In this document: one piece after another, positions 1 to 10,614 of the stretch
How the letters are laid out: every line of letters begins with the position of its first letter
Position numbering within the stretch: the stretch's first letter is position 1
Assembly (NCBI RefSeq): GCF_006569185.2
Contig: NZ_VIGC02000034.1
Coordinates: 1-59,822 of the forward strand
Direction of reading: 5' to 3'
Origin: Litorilinea aerophila
Lineage (GTDB): Bacteria; Chloroflexota; Anaerolineae; Caldilineales; Caldilineaceae
Length of the DNA stretch: 59,822 nucleotides
Translations under genes and position numbers: made by a program
Notes under the pieces: generated by a model
Told to the model about the DNA's origin: nothing
What the model saw: the letters and a program-made list of their open reading frames with translations, nothing else
Database searches by the model: none

Positions 1-127
1 CAAAAGGTCGTGGTCAAGAGCCAAAACGCTGCCAAAGCGGCCTGATCTTGGCTCGATTGCTCAATTGTAAAGGTGCTGTCTCAACTCAACACTCGTTGAG
101 GCACTTGCTCATTGTCAAAAGTCGAAT
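1..127. repeat. 127-bp terminal repeat, left copy (probable end of a multicopy mobile element)
   Basis: The first 127 bases are the exact reverse complement of the last 127 bases (59696-59822); identity stops at base 128. The sequence interrupts an aminotransferase gene here and a substrate-binding-protein gene at the other end. It contains a small hairpin (CTCAAC/GTTGAG, 4-nt loop, about 91-106) and two similar motifs (TTGACAATGAGC and TTTACAATTGAGC, read outward). The identity length is a k-mer size often used in de Bruijn assembly, so the true element is probably longer and was cut at the contig ends. No transposase frame can be read from this short piece. Confidence 0.85.
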
Positions 128-320
128 CGATGGCCTGCTGCACATATTTCATCTCGTTGCCGGTCAGGCTCGGCTCACAGACCGGGATGATGGACCGACG
201 GGTGGGTTCTTCGAAGGAGGGGATGGCCCGATAGCGGACCTTCACTTCCGGGTCGGCGGCCGGGATGATCTCCGCCAGGTCACCCATTTCCTCCAGGGAC
301 AGTTCGGCCGGTTGTAGCAT
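81..320 (-). pseudogene. DegT/DnrJ/EryC1/StrS-type sugar aminotransferase, N-terminal fragment
   Basis: Only the beginning is present. After an extension of about 46 residues comes EPSLTGNEMKYVQQAIDS, which resembles the start of PLP-dependent sugar aminotransferases of the DegT/StrS family. Native sequence stops near base 128; the last dozen codons are encoded by the terminal repeat and do not look like the family. The catalytic lysine region is absent. The gene begins 18 nt after the GT2 gene on the same strand and is the last visible member of a glycan operon, so a role in making an amino sugar is reasonable. It is either disrupted by the element or merely cut by the assembly; the sequence cannot decide. 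The family call rests on a short stretch. Confidence 0.6.
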
Positions 321-338
321 GATTCCCCGTTCCTGCTG

Positions 339-1121
339 TTACACGTTTTTATGCCTGTTTGCAATTTTGTGCCTGTTGGCAATTCTGCGAAGACGCCACA
401 CAGTGGCCACGTACTTGCGCCCTTTGACCAGATAATCCCACAGGTTGGCGCCCGTCTTGCTGGCGCCGGCCGTCCGTGGCACACAGATGTACGGTACTTC
501 CACCACCTGAAAGCCCGCCTGGACGGCCCGGGCCAACAGATCAATGCAATATTCGCCGTAGTCGCCCTGTAGCCGGATGGCCCGCAACACCTGGGACCGG
601 GCGGCAATGAAGCCGCTGGTGTAATCGTGGACCTGGTTGCCCAGCATCAGGATCGCGAAGTGGTTGATGAGCCAGCTCAACGTGCGCGCCATAACGCCGT
701 GGGCCACGTCCGCACCACCCGGAATCCAACGGGAGCCCACGGCCACATCCGCGCCCCCCTGGACGATGGCCTGGACCAGTCGGGCCACATCCTGGGGCGG
801 CATGGAAAGGTCGCAATCCATCCAGGTGACGATGTCTGCGCCATAGCGCTCCAGGGCCAGATCGATGCCCCGCTGGATGGCCGAGGTCAGCCCCTTTTCG
901 TCTGTCCGGCGCTCCAGGACCACCCGTAACCGGCCGTCCTGGTTGTACTGGGCAGCCAGCTCCTCCACCACCTGGCTGGTGCCATCCGGCGAGTCGTCGT
1001 CCACCACCAGGACCATGTGGCGGCCGGCCGCGTGCTCCAGGATGCCCCGAATCAGGGGGACAATGTTGTCCCGCTCGTTGTACGTGGGCAAGACCGTACA
1101 TACCAACGGATCGCCTTGCAT
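339..1121 (-). CDS. Glycosyltransferase family 2, polyprenyl-phosphate mannosyltransferase (DPM1)-like
   Basis: A 260-aa GT-A fold enzyme expected to move a sugar from a nucleotide donor to a polyprenyl phosphate at the cytoplasmic face of the membrane. The N-terminus has the GT2 signature VLPTYNER (10-17), the nucleotide-binding DDDSPDG (41-47) and a DxD-type DCD (102-104), followed by VGSRW (about 128-132). There is no C-terminal membrane pair, so it resembles soluble dolichol-phosphate-mannose synthases. The ATG at 1121 was chosen because it lies 2 nt past the stop of the methyltransferase; the frame is open further upstream but there it is only a shadow of that gene. The last codons contain a short direct duplication (ANRHK twice). 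The lipid-linked sugar would be a donor for the GT39-type enzyme of the same operon (inference). Confidence 0.85.
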   Translation of the reverse strand: MQGDPLVCTVLPTYNERDNIVPLIRGILEHAAGRHMVLVVDDDSPDGTSQVVEELAAQYNQDGRLRVVLERRTDEKGLTSAIQRGIDLALERYGADIVTWMDCDLSMPPQDVARLVQAIVQGGADVAVGSRWIPGGADVAHGVMARTLSWLINHFAILMLGNQVHDYTSGFIAARSQVLRAIRLQGDYGEYCIDLLARAVQAGFQVVEVPYICVPRTAGASKTGANLWDYLVKGRKYVATVWRLRRIANRHKIANRHKNV

Positions 1122-1123
1122 CG

Positions 1124-1896
1124 TCAACCACACCCCTCTCGCCGGTGCGCAGGTCGCTTGCGGGCCAGCGCATAGAGGCTGAGCCCGATGGGCAGATTTC
1201 GCCGCGCCAGCCAGGCGGCCTCTCGAGTCAACGCTCCGGCCATGGCCCGCTGGAGTCTGGCCGACTGGTACCAGTCCGCCCGAAAGGGAAGTATACCCCA
1301 TCGCTGGAGCAGGCGCAGGACAGCCACCGGCACAAACCACAGAAAATTGGCATAGGTCAGCCGGATGACCTCCAGCCCCGCGTCTTCCAACGCCTGGCGC
1401 ACGGTTGTGGCCGAGTAGCGGGCCCCTGTGTTGAAGGCCACATCGTGGGCGCTGTAGAGCCAGGGATGGGCACTCACCCGCATGACCAGCATACCCCCAA
1501 CCTGCAGGATGCGCCAACTTTCCCGGATGCCGGTTACGAAATCCACCCCCCGCTGGTCAAAGGCATCCAACGCCAGGACCAGGGCAAAGTGTTGGGCCGG
1601 GAAAGGCAGGCGCTGAAGATCGCCCTGGACCAGGGCGGAGTCGCCTGTGGAAAGTCCCCGGCGAGCCTGGCGCAAGGCCAACTCCCATAGATCCAGCCCG
1701 TACACGGGCCGGTCTGGAAAGGTCGCCGCCAGCTCGGCCAGCATGGCCCCGCCGCCGCAGCCCAACTCCAACAGGGGGCCAGGCGGCAATGCCAGGTCGG
1801 CCAACAGCGCCCGGGTCACCGCCCGCATGCCGCTGCTCCAGCCGGGCTGCCTTTCCCGCTCGTAGAGCGACGCCAGCATGGCGCCCACCTGGGGGG

Positions 1897-1900
<4 letters not shown>
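1124..1900 (-). CDS. Class I SAM-dependent methyltransferase
   Basis: A 258-aa protein with the Rossmann methyltransferase motif I ELGCGGG (45-51) and an acidic motif II residue in YGLDLW (D70). The middle has the post-I region QGDLQRLPF and a motif IV-like LALDAFDQ. The C-terminal third is rich in arginine and aromatic residues and may lie along the membrane. Its start codon overlaps the stop of the GT39-type gene by 4 nt (ATGA), a sign of translational coupling, and the GT2 gene follows after 2 nt. The substrate is unknown; from the context a sugar or lipid-linked glycan intermediate is likely. Confidence 0.8.
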
Positions 1901-3924
<2,024 letters not shown>

Positions 3925-3941
3925 GGGAAAATGGACGAAGG

Positions 3942-4694
3942 TTACAGAGCCATCATCGAACGGAGACGCCGCAGGCGGCGTCTCAGGGCGCGGACGGCCA
4001 GCAGCGCACAGAGCCGAACCCGTCGCTGGTGGCGGATGACCAGGGCGGCAGCCACCAGCAGCAAAGTCCACTTTATCAGCACCCACTCGGGCGGCAGGTG
4101 GGCGCTCCAGCTCCCCAACACGTTGGAGAGGATCAGGCCCAGGCCCCGGCCGGTCAACACGGCCACCAACAGGCGGCGCAGGGGGACCGTGGTCAGCCCG
4201 GCCACGTAGTAGACCAGGTCTGGCACGGGAAAGACGAAGAGAAGCCACCAGGTGATGGCCGAACGCATGCGCAGCTTCCGCTCCCAGTAGGTGAGCTGTT
4301 CCGGCGTGAAGAAGCGTTCCAGGAAAGGCCGGCCCAGCTTACGCCCGATGAGCATGGCCCCGCCGGCGCCCAGCAACAGGCCCAGCAGGCTGTAGAGGGA
4401 GCCCCAGAAGACGCCGAAGAGATAGCCGCCCATGACGGCCATGAACTGGCCCGGCACCGGCGCCAGCAGGATCTGGGCGGTGAAGACCAGGATGTAGATC
4501 AGGGGGGCCAGGGGGCCGAAGCTCCGGATCCAGAGCCGTAGTTCCTGGGCCTGGAGGAGCAGGGCGGTGAAGGGTGTATCCAGCAGCCAGACCAGCAGCA
4601 GGCCCACCCCCGCAGCCCCCAGGAGCATCCAGAGCTCCTGGCGTCGCGCCAGGGCCATCAACTGGGCGGAGCGTCGCGCAAATTTCCACGTCAT
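3942..4694 (-). CDS. TVP38/TMEM64 (VTT-domain) membrane protein
   Basis: A 250-aa integral membrane protein of the VTT/DedA-like superfamily. It has hydrophobic helices at about 22-40, 64-80 and 92-112, the signature re-entrant segment around PVPGQ (79-83) followed by GGYLFG, and a second conserved FPVPD segment, then two more helices and a very arginine-rich tail. Family members move or scramble phospholipids or support envelope integrity. The ATG at 4694 is preferred to one 26 codons upstream because a clear AGGTGA ribosome-binding site sits 7 nt before it. A perfect 10-bp inverted repeat (3961-3982) lies inside the last codons. It is the first gene of the glycan operon running to the contig end. 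Confidence 0.85.
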   Translation of the reverse strand: MTWKFARRSAQLMALARRQELWMLLGAAGVGLLLVWLLDTPFTALLLQAQELRLWIRSFGPLAPLIYILVFTAQILLAPVPGQFMAVMGGYLFGVFWGSLYSLLGLLLGAGGAMLIGRKLGRPFLERFFTPEQLTYWERKLRMRSAITWWLLFVFPVPDLVYYVAGLTTVPLRRLLVAVLTGRGLGLILSNVLGSWSAHLPPEWVLIKWTLLLVAAALVIRHQRRVRLCALLAVRALRRRLRRLRSMMAL

Positions 4695-4793
4695 AAACAG
4701 ATCACCTGACACATCACCTGTCGGTGCGGGCCATTCCCCCAGGCTGAGCCGGCGTGCCTGGGCTCGATTCAACAGGATTCACACAGGACTAGC

Positions 4794-4823
4794 ATCGTAG
4801 CACCGGTGATGGGATCCCGCCAA
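4794..4823 (-). promoter_or_regulatory. Possible sigma-70-type promoter of the glycan operon
   Basis: On the minus strand TTGGCG and TACGAT are 18 nt apart, upstream of the VTT gene, with a predicted leader of about 90 nt. Both hexamers match the consensus at only four of six positions, so this is weak. Confidence 0.3.
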
Positions 4824-4952
4824 AAACGGTCGAGAGGTTAGGCGAGAATTTTGCCTGTGGTATAATTCCGCAGATTTTACAGCCACCCACGGCGGGCCGG
4901 AGACCCGCCCTACGTATCCGCCGCGTCCGATCTGCGCGGATGGCGCCAGTTT

Positions 4953-5276
<324 letters not shown>

Positions 5277-5295
5277 GCGACAGGGAAAACCTACG

Positions 5296-5514
5296 ATGAA
5301 TCCTCAGACTTATCTGCCTGAAGAGACCGTCGCTCGTCGCGGCATAGAGGCACTGATGTCTGCTCTAGGCCCTGTAGAAACGGCGCGTTTTTTGGCATTG
5401 TCTCGCTCCCGCCTGGATGACTATGTGGAATGGCATCGCCAATGGCAAGATGAGCTCGATGTGGCGACTTTTTTGGACGACGTGTTTGGAACTTCCAGGA
5501 ACCCTGAGAAGTAG
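5296..5514 (+). CDS. Small acidic hypothetical protein, 72 aa
   Basis: A short, soluble, mostly helical protein, acidic toward the C-terminus (DELDVATFLDDVFG). The middle (GIEALMSALGPVETARFLAL) has the look of small proteins from cyanobacteria and Chloroflexota often listed near toxin-antitoxin genes, but no toxin partner is adjacent, so no function is assigned. The ATG follows a GGAAAA stretch that could be a weak ribosome-binding site. Codon composition is less GC-rich than in the neighbours, and the gene sits between tandem repeats and a perfect hairpin, suggesting a mobile or recently acquired segment (inference). Confidence 0.6.
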   Translation: MNPQTYLPEETVARRGIEALMSALGPVETARFLALSRSRLDDYVEWHRQWQDELDVATFLDDVFGTSRNPEK

Positions 5515-5530
5515 TGAAGACGGTTGCCCC

Positions 5531-7267
5531 CTATTCCAGGAAAGAGTGCGGCGCACTCTTTCCTGGGGACGCGGCATGAAGTAGTCGGCGCCACTGCAGT
5601 CGCTTCCGCAGGCCCAGCGTCAACGCCGCATATTTCACCTTTTCAGCCAAAAATACCCGAACCAGCTCCGCCTCGGTGGCGTCTCCGAAGAAGTGACGGC
5701 GGTAGTCGCCGCTGCCCATGAAACCGTGCTCGGTGCGCAGCAGGGTGGGCCGCAGCTTGTTCTTGGGCAGATGATTCTTCCCCGCCAGCACCTCTGCAAA
5801 GGGCTGGGGCATCCAACTCACCTGGGCCAGCCGTCCTTTCATGGCCGCCACGGCCGCGTCCACAGCCTTCTCATCGTCGGGATCGGTCTGTTCCATGACG
5901 GTATCGATCTCGTCGGCAATGGCGAAGAACTCCGGAAAGCCCCCCCCGGCCAGCCGCAGGCAGCGGAGCTCCGCGAAGTAGGCCTGCCGGTCGGGCGCGC
6001 GCAGCCGGGCGCTGGTCAGCTTGACCAGCTCGGTGTAGGCGCCCAGCAGCCAGAGCACCGCGTAGACCGACCAAAGTTTGTAGTTGCTGAAGGACTTGAA
6101 CGAGTTGGCAATGAGCCGGTCGTTGGTTCGGATGTAGCCCAAGGTCAGGGTTTCCAGGGGTTGGAACCGACTGGCCGAGTAGTCTCCGTCCCGGTGGGCC
6201 TCCAGCAGCAGGTCCGCCAGCATGGCCACGCTCATCAGGGAGGTGTAGAGGCCCTTGGAAAAGAGGGGATCGATGAAGCCGGCGGCGTGGCCCAGCAGGC
6301 AGAAGCGATCGCCCACCACCTGCTTGGCGCTGTATTGGATCCGATCCGCCCGGGTCCAGGGACGAACGGCTTTGGCCCCCTGGAACTGGGCCTGGATGCT
6401 GGGGAAGCGGCTGATGAAGGTGCGAAATTCCTCTTCTGGGTTCAGCTCTGGCTGGGGCGGATAGATGCGCGGGTCCAGCATCAGCCCGACACTGCAGAGG
6501 GGATTGGTGGACCGGGGGTGGTTGTTGAAGGGGATGACCCAGAGCCATCCGCCCCGGAAGACGTGGTGCAGGGTGCCTTCGGAGACCCGGAAAGGGACCC
6601 CGTAGGCCCGGCGGGACGCGTGGACCTGGTGGAAACAGGGGACGTCGATCATGTGGGTGAAGAGGCCTCGGGAGTGGGTCTGCAGGTTGTGATCCCGCAG
6701 GTCGAGCTTTTGGGCCAGGACGGAACGATAGCCGCCCGCGTCCACCACGTAGTCTGCGGTGAAGGATCGCCCGCCGGCTATCACTTCCACCCGGTCCGGG
6801 TGGAGGCGGACATCCTCTACCCGGGTCTGCTGCAGCAGGGTGGCCCCGTAGGCCACGGCCACGCTGCTCAGGTAGTAGTCACAGTCCTGGCGGTAGAGGT
6901 GTAGCTCATGGCCGTGGGGCTGGCGGGGGATGACCGCCTGGAGGCTCTGGCGAGGATCCTGGGGCTGGCCGGGCACGTGGTAGAGGTAGCTGAAGTGGCG
7001 CTTCACCCCGTGGGTGGTGCCGATGTAGGGGAAATAGTGCTCCGAGCTGAAGTAGGCCAGCTCCGGCACGTGAAAGAACTCGGCCATGGCCCGCATGGTT
7101 TCCGACGTCTCCAGGATCATGGATTCGCCAATGGCAAAGCGGGGATGGCTGCCAGCCTCCAGGATGAGCACCCGGAGACCGTGGCGGGCCAGGATGGCCC
7201 CCAGGGACGAGCCGGCAATACCAGAGCCAATGATCACCACATGGTAGTGGTTCGTGTTTGTTTCCAT
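5531..7267 (-). CDS. FAD-dependent oxidoreductase, flavin-dependent halogenase-like
   Basis: A 578-aa protein. The N-terminus has the dinucleotide fold GSGIAGS (14-20) and GES (48-50). GWLWVIPF (240-247) matches the WxWxIP signature that separates flavin-dependent halogenases from ordinary FAD monooxygenases, and the second FAD motif is GD (319-320) followed by GHAAGFIDP (326-334). Such enzymes use FADH2, oxygen and halide to halogenate an electron-rich substrate. No flavin reductase and no polyketide or peptide synthetase lies nearby, so the substrate is open and a non-halogenating monooxygenase remains possible. The start has a strong GGGGAGGA site. The C-terminal residues are encoded by a perfect hairpin, so the natural end may have been altered. 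Confidence 0.65.
   Translation of the reverse strand: METNTNHYHVVIIGSGIAGSSLGAILARHGLRVLILEAGSHPRFAIGESMILETSETMRAMAEFFHVPELAYFSSEHYFPYIGTTHGVKRHFSYLYHVPGQPQDPRQSLQAVIPRQPHGHELHLYRQDCDYYLSSVAVAYGATLLQQTRVEDVRLHPDRVEVIAGGRSFTADYVVDAGGYRSVLAQKLDLRDHNLQTHSRGLFTHMIDVPCFHQVHASRRAYGVPFRVSEGTLHHVFRGGWLWVIPFNNHPRSTNPLCSVGLMLDPRIYPPQPELNPEEEFRTFISRFPSIQAQFQGAKAVRPWTRADRIQYSAKQVVGDRFCLLGHAAGFIDPLFSKGLYTSLMSVAMLADLLLEAHRDGDYSASRFQPLETLTLGYIRTNDRLIANSFKSFSNYKLWSVYAVLWLLGAYTELVKLTSARLRAPDRQAYFAELRCLRLAGGGFPEFFAIADEIDTVMEQTDPDDEKAVDAAVAAMKGRLAQVSWMPQPFAEVLAGKNHLPKNKLRPTLLRTEHGFMGSGDYRRHFFGDATEAELVRVFLAEKVKYAALTLGLRKRLQWRRLLHAASPGKSAPHSFLE
5536..5566. terminator. Perfect 14-bp stem hairpin between convergent genes
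   Basis: CCAGGAAAGAGTGC and its exact complement are separated by GGC. The hairpin lies between the 3' ends of the 72-aa gene and the halogenase-like gene and overlaps the last dozen codons of the latter. It could stop transcription from both sides, but there is no U-run on either strand. Confidence 0.55.
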
Positions 7268-7508
7268 CCGTCCTCCCCAAACTTAACCCATTATCTCTGG
7301 ACTTCATGCCCCCAGATTTCACTGATGAACACAGATTTTAACATGGTTCATTGCCTCTCCATCCAGCCTTGCCAATTGGGCGAGTGAAGGGGACGGCGGC
7401 GAAGCGCAGCGACCAGCTGCGCCTACGACGGGGTGCCAGTTCACGTGGAGGCGGGCCCTCGGTCCGCCCGATGTCACTGTACCGGTTGGGGGGCGGGGGA
7501 CGCCTCCT
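7268..7508. repeat. Intergenic region with a family 2 repeat copy
   Basis: About 7388-7480 contains a diverged single copy of the GC-rich modular repeat (GCGCAGC-GACCA-GCTGCGC core, then CTACGACG). At 7313-7340 a CAGATTTCACTGATG-type sequence recalls 13603-13630. No gene is seen. Confidence 0.6.
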
Positions 7509-8057
7509 TCACGGGAGGCGGGGGCGGCTCAGGGGAGCGGTGATGGAGGTCAGGTCCAAGGGGGTCGTGGTTTCCAGGATGGCCGCCCCGGTGCGCAGGA
7601 CGCCGCTGCTCAGCGCCTGGGCCCGCAGGCCACCCCGGCCCTGGAGCAGCCGCCGCGCCTCCGGCCCGATCATCTCGGCCATCCACCGGCACGGGGCACA
7701 GTGTTTGGTCCCCCGGAAGCGAATGCCCTGCAGGATAAACTCCTGGCCGATGAGCTGGTTGAGGGGAATGCCTTCTACCACCACGTTGCGCCGCAGGGTG
7801 GCCGCCGACCAGGGGCCCTGGCCCAGCTCCTCCTGCAGGAGCCGGTACACCTCCCAGGCGAAGAAGGTGACATGGCCATCGAAGTCCTCTCCTCGCCCAT
7901 AGAAGCGGTCGCCCACCAGCCCCCGGCCCGCGTGAACCTGGACGGCCGATACCAGATGGGTAGGGTGCTCTCCTGGTGCGCCGGCCGGATGGCCGAAGTA
8001 ATTGTGGCCGGGCGAAATCAGGATCAGGTGGATGGTGGCTGGGTATCTGTGGCTCAT
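7509..8057 (-). CDS. MOSC-domain protein
   Basis: A 182-aa protein matching the MOSC fold (molybdenum cofactor sulfurase C-terminal domain). It has GLVGDR (46-51), GHVTFF (61-66) and the conserved cysteine region KHCAPCR with C120 and C123. MOSC proteins handle sulfur or the molybdenum cofactor, some as part of N-hydroxylamine reductases. It is a stand-alone single domain, and no molybdoenzyme is visible nearby. It is the last gene of a minus-strand series, 60 nt after the VOC gene. The C-terminus is encoded next to the family 2 repeat. Confidence 0.8.
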   Translation of the reverse strand: MSHRYPATIHLILISPGHNYFGHPAGAPGEHPTHLVSAVQVHAGRGLVGDRFYGRGEDFDGHVTFFAWEVYRLLQEELGQGPWSAATLRRNVVVEGIPLNQLIGQEFILQGIRFRGTKHCAPCRWMAEMIGPEARRLLQGRGGLRAQALSSGVLRTGAAILETTTPLDLTSITAPLSRPRLP

Positions 8058-8117
8058 GGTCGACGGCAGGAAGAACCACGGGAGGGCGCCGACCGACGCG
8101 GCAGCCCTCCCGCTCGT

Positions 8118-8495
8118 TCAGGCATCCTTACGGGGATCCTCCACCAGCTCCAGGACATTGCCGTCCGGGTCGTAGAAGAAGGCGATGCGCACCTCCTTAA
8201 AATTTCGGGGCTCGCTCCGGATCCGGACCCCCTTCTCCACCAGCTCCTGAAAGGCCGCGTCCACATCCTCCACGTGGAAGGCGATGTGATCCCAGCCGCC
8301 GGTGGGCTTTGTCTCCGCCGTGGCGTCGTCCCGGCCGATCAGCTCGATGGTGGTGCTGCCCACGTCGATGAAGACGATCTGGACGTCATCCCAGCGCCGG
8401 GTGACCGGCAAGCCCAGGGTCTGGGTGTAGAACTGTTCCATGGCGGCAAAGTTAGGCGTGCGCAGGGCCACGTGGTGGGTGGCTTTGAGTTGCAT
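8118..8495 (-). CDS. VOC-family (glyoxalase/dioxygenase-like) metalloprotein
   Basis: A 125-aa single-module VOC protein. Likely metal ligands are H8, E51, H70 and E116, at the positions expected for the two beta-alpha-beta-beta-beta units, and the C-terminal FYDPDGNVLELVE is the usual family signature. Members include glyoxalase I, epimerases and fosfomycin-type enzymes, and the specific reaction cannot be told. It lies 40 nt downstream of the Gfo/Idh/MocA gene, so a role in sugar metabolism or detoxification is possible. Confidence 0.8.
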   Translation of the reverse strand: MQLKATHHVALRTPNFAAMEQFYTQTLGLPVTRRWDDVQIVFIDVGSTTIELIGRDDATAETKPTGGWDHIAFHVEDVDAAFQELVEKGVRIRSEPRNFKEVRIAFFYDPDGNVLELVEDPRKDA

Positions 8496-8535
8496 GGGTG
8501 GCTCCTTTTCGTTCCGGTGTGTTCAACATGGCGCG

Positions 8536-9618
8536 TTAGCGGAGCGTTACTTCTTGCCCGCTTTCGGCCGAACGGTAGATGGCGTCCACGATCTTGACGC
8601 TGGTGAGGGCCTGTTGGGGCGTCACGATTTCGGCGGTGGGATCTCCGTCCAGGTGGCGGACCAGGTTTTCCACCAGGCGGGGGTAGGAGCCCAGGGACTC
8701 CTGGGGAACCTGCACCTGGATCTGAACCTGCTGCCCATTCAGGGTGGTATACAGCTCCACGTCGTCCCGGTTACCCACGTAGGCACCGCCTTCGGTGCCG
8801 AAGAGCTCGGTGAAAAACTGCTCCGGGTAGTGGCTGGCCCAGGCCACCTGGAACTGGAGCACCGAGCCGTTGTCGAAGCGCACAAAGGCCCAGGCCATAT
8901 CGTCCACGTCGAAGCGGGCGCCGGCGCCCGGCTGGAAGATGTCGCTGCCCCAGCCGCCCAGGCCCTGTCCCCGGGGGCCGAATTTGGCGAAGAGGGTGCC
9001 GCTCACTGTCACCGGCTGGGGGTAGCCCATCAGGTAGAGGGCCCGATCCAGGGCATGGACGCCAATGTCCAGCAGGCAGCCGCCGCCAGCCAGGTCCTTG
9101 TTGGTGAACCAGCTCCCGTAGCCGGGAATGCCGGCCCGACGCTGCCAGAGGGTGCGCACGGCGTAGATCTCGCCGAAGAAGCCGGCATCCACGTGGGCTT
9201 TGCAGGCCTGCATGGGGGCAGACCAGCGGAAGTGGGTGCCCACGGTCAACACCAGTCCCTTCTCGGCGGCCCGGTCCATCATCTCCCGCGCGTCCGCGTA
9301 GGTGAGGGCCAGGGGCTTCTCACAGAGGACATGGGAGCCGGCCTCCAACGCGGCCAGGGCCATGGGCTTGTGGAAGACGTTGGGCGTGGCCACCACGGTG
9401 ATGTCCGGCTGAACCTGGGCCAGCATCTCCTGGTAGTCGCTGAAGACCTGCCCGATGCCGGTGCTCTCGGCCACCTGGCGGGCCCGCTCCTGATTCACGT
9501 CACAGACGGCCACGGTCTCCACGTTGGGCAGGCGTTGGAAAGCCGGGATGTGCCCCCGCTGAACGATGGATCCGGCGCCGATGAAGGCGACACGCCATGT
9601 TTTGTTGGTTGTACTCAT
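8536..9618 (-). CDS. Gfo/Idh/MocA-family NAD(P)-dependent oxidoreductase
   Basis: A 360-aa protein. The N-terminal Rossmann fold has GAGS (14-17), and E100-K101-P102 is the characteristic EKP motif with the catalytic lysine. The C-terminal substrate domain contains GGGCLLDIGVHALD (178-191) with the conserved Asp and His. These enzymes oxidise or reduce hydroxyl groups of sugars and inositols. The gene lies downstream of a ThuA-like gene, a pairing often seen in sugar catabolism, and the 129-nt gap between them is filled by a palindromic repeat. The exact substrate is unknown. Confidence 0.85.
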   Translation of the reverse strand: MSTTNKTWRVAFIGAGSIVQRGHIPAFQRLPNVETVAVCDVNQERARQVAESTGIGQVFSDYQEMLAQVQPDITVVATPNVFHKPMALAALEAGSHVLCEKPLALTYADAREMMDRAAEKGLVLTVGTHFRWSAPMQACKAHVDAGFFGEIYAVRTLWQRRAGIPGYGSWFTNKDLAGGGCLLDIGVHALDRALYLMGYPQPVTVSGTLFAKFGPRGQGLGGWGSDIFQPGAGARFDVDDMAWAFVRFDNGSVLQFQVAWASHYPEQFFTELFGTEGGAYVGNRDDVELYTTLNGQQVQIQVQVPQESLGSYPRLVENLVRHLDGDPTAEIVTPQQALTSVKIVDAIYRSAESGQEVTLR

Positions 9619-9660
9619 CGCTTTTTACTCTTTCTGATGGCTCTGATGGCTCTACTACAG

Positions 9661-9751
9661 CCTGGCGTAAATACCACGGCAGAAATTCCGGGTGCCCTCT
9701 GGGCGCGCTACCTCTGGCGGAAACCAGCGGCGAATTTCTGCCGGGATTTAC
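9661..9751 (+). repeat. CGGCAGAAATT palindromic repeat (family 1), copy A
   Basis: About 91 bp with inverted ends: TGGCGTAAATACCACGGCAG on the left and CTGCCGGGATTTAC on the right. Copy C (29601-29691) shares most of its interior. The right end supplies the TAA stop codon of the ThuA-like gene. Confidence 0.85.
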
Positions 9752-10491
9752 CCCAGCGGCTCCAACGGTTCCTTCACGTTGATGGCCCGGCCGTCCCCAT
9801 AGGCGAAGGGGTAGGCCAGGGTCGGCGCGGCCCAGCGCACCGCGTTGGCAATGACCTGGCGCACCTCTTTCTGGTAGTAGATGGGATGGGTTTCGTGGCC
9901 GGGGCGGAAGTAGAAGATCTTGCCGTGGCCCCGGTGGAAGCAGCAGCCGCTGCGGAAGACCTCCCCCCCCTGGAACCAGCTCACGAAGACCAGCTCATCC
10001 GGCGCGGGGATGTCGAAGTGCTCGCCGTACATCTCGCATTCGGGTACCTCGAAGTAGGGCCCCAGCCCTTGGGCAATCGGGTGGCCCGGCGCCACCACCC
10101 AGATGCGCTCCTTCTCCCCTGCTTCCCGCCACCGCAGGCTGCAGGAGGTCCCCATCAGCTTCTTGAAAATCTTGGAATGATGCCCGGAATGGAGCACGAT
10201 CAGCCCCATGCCGGCCAGCACCCGCTGCTGGACCCGCTCCACGATTTCGTCGCTGACCTCCCGGTGGGCCATATGCCCCCACCAGGTGAGCACATCGGTC
10301 TCGGCCAGCACCGCTTCGCTCAGGCCATGCTCCGGCTCGTCCAGGGTCGCGGTGCGCACCTGGGTGAAGCCATGTTCCCGTAGCCCCGCGGCAATCACCG
10401 TGTGAATCCCTTCAGGATAGACCTGGCGTACCGCATCGTGGACTTTTTCGTGGCGGAACTCGTTCCAGACAGTTACGCGAATGTCACTCAT
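9748..10491 (-). CDS. ThuA-like domain protein (trehalose utilization family)
   Basis: A 247-aa protein of the class I glutamine amidotransferase-like ThuA family. It starts with the typical [13 protein letters not shown] and has [18 protein letters not shown] and the C-terminal [11 protein letters not shown]. ThuA proteins take part in trehalose and related disaccharide catabolism with Gfo/Idh/MocA dehydrogenases, and such a gene follows here. The stop codon TAA lies inside the end of a palindromic repeat, so the current C-terminus (ending EPLEPLG) is set by that insertion, although the protein otherwise looks full length. Confidence 0.85.
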   Translation of the reverse strand: MSDIRVTVWNEFRHEKVHDAVRQVYPEGIHTVIAAGLREHGFTQVRTATLDEPEHGLSEAVLAETDVLTWWGHMAHREVSDEIVERVQQRVLAGMGLIVLHSGHHSKIFKKLMGTSCSLRWREAGEKERIWVVAPGHPIAQGLGPYFEVPECEMYGEHFDIPAPDELVFVSWFQGGEVFRSGCCFHRGHGKIFYFRPGHETHPIYYQKEVRQVIANAVRWAAPTLAYPFAYGDGRAINVKEPLEPLG

Positions 10492-10614
10492 GGTGAAGAC
10501 TCCTCGATGTTAGTGGTCGGTGGTCGGTAGGTAAGTCGGTCGTTAAGGTGGGTGGCGATGGGCCGTGCTCGGGGGGCTTTCTGTTCCCCTATTCTACCAC
10601 CAGGCTCCGTGGGG

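Noticed and set aside
1-127. Contig ends as telomere-like termini of a linear replicon
   Set aside because: The repeat interrupts two ordinary genes and its exact length equals a common assembly k-mer; a multicopy element is the simpler explanation.
8440-10383. A 647-codon plus-strand open frame across the VOC, Gfo/Idh/MocA and ThuA-like genes
   Set aside because: It covers several well-supported minus-strand genes and a palindromic repeat; the translated sequence is rich in Gly, His, Val and Gln, as expected for an antisense shadow.
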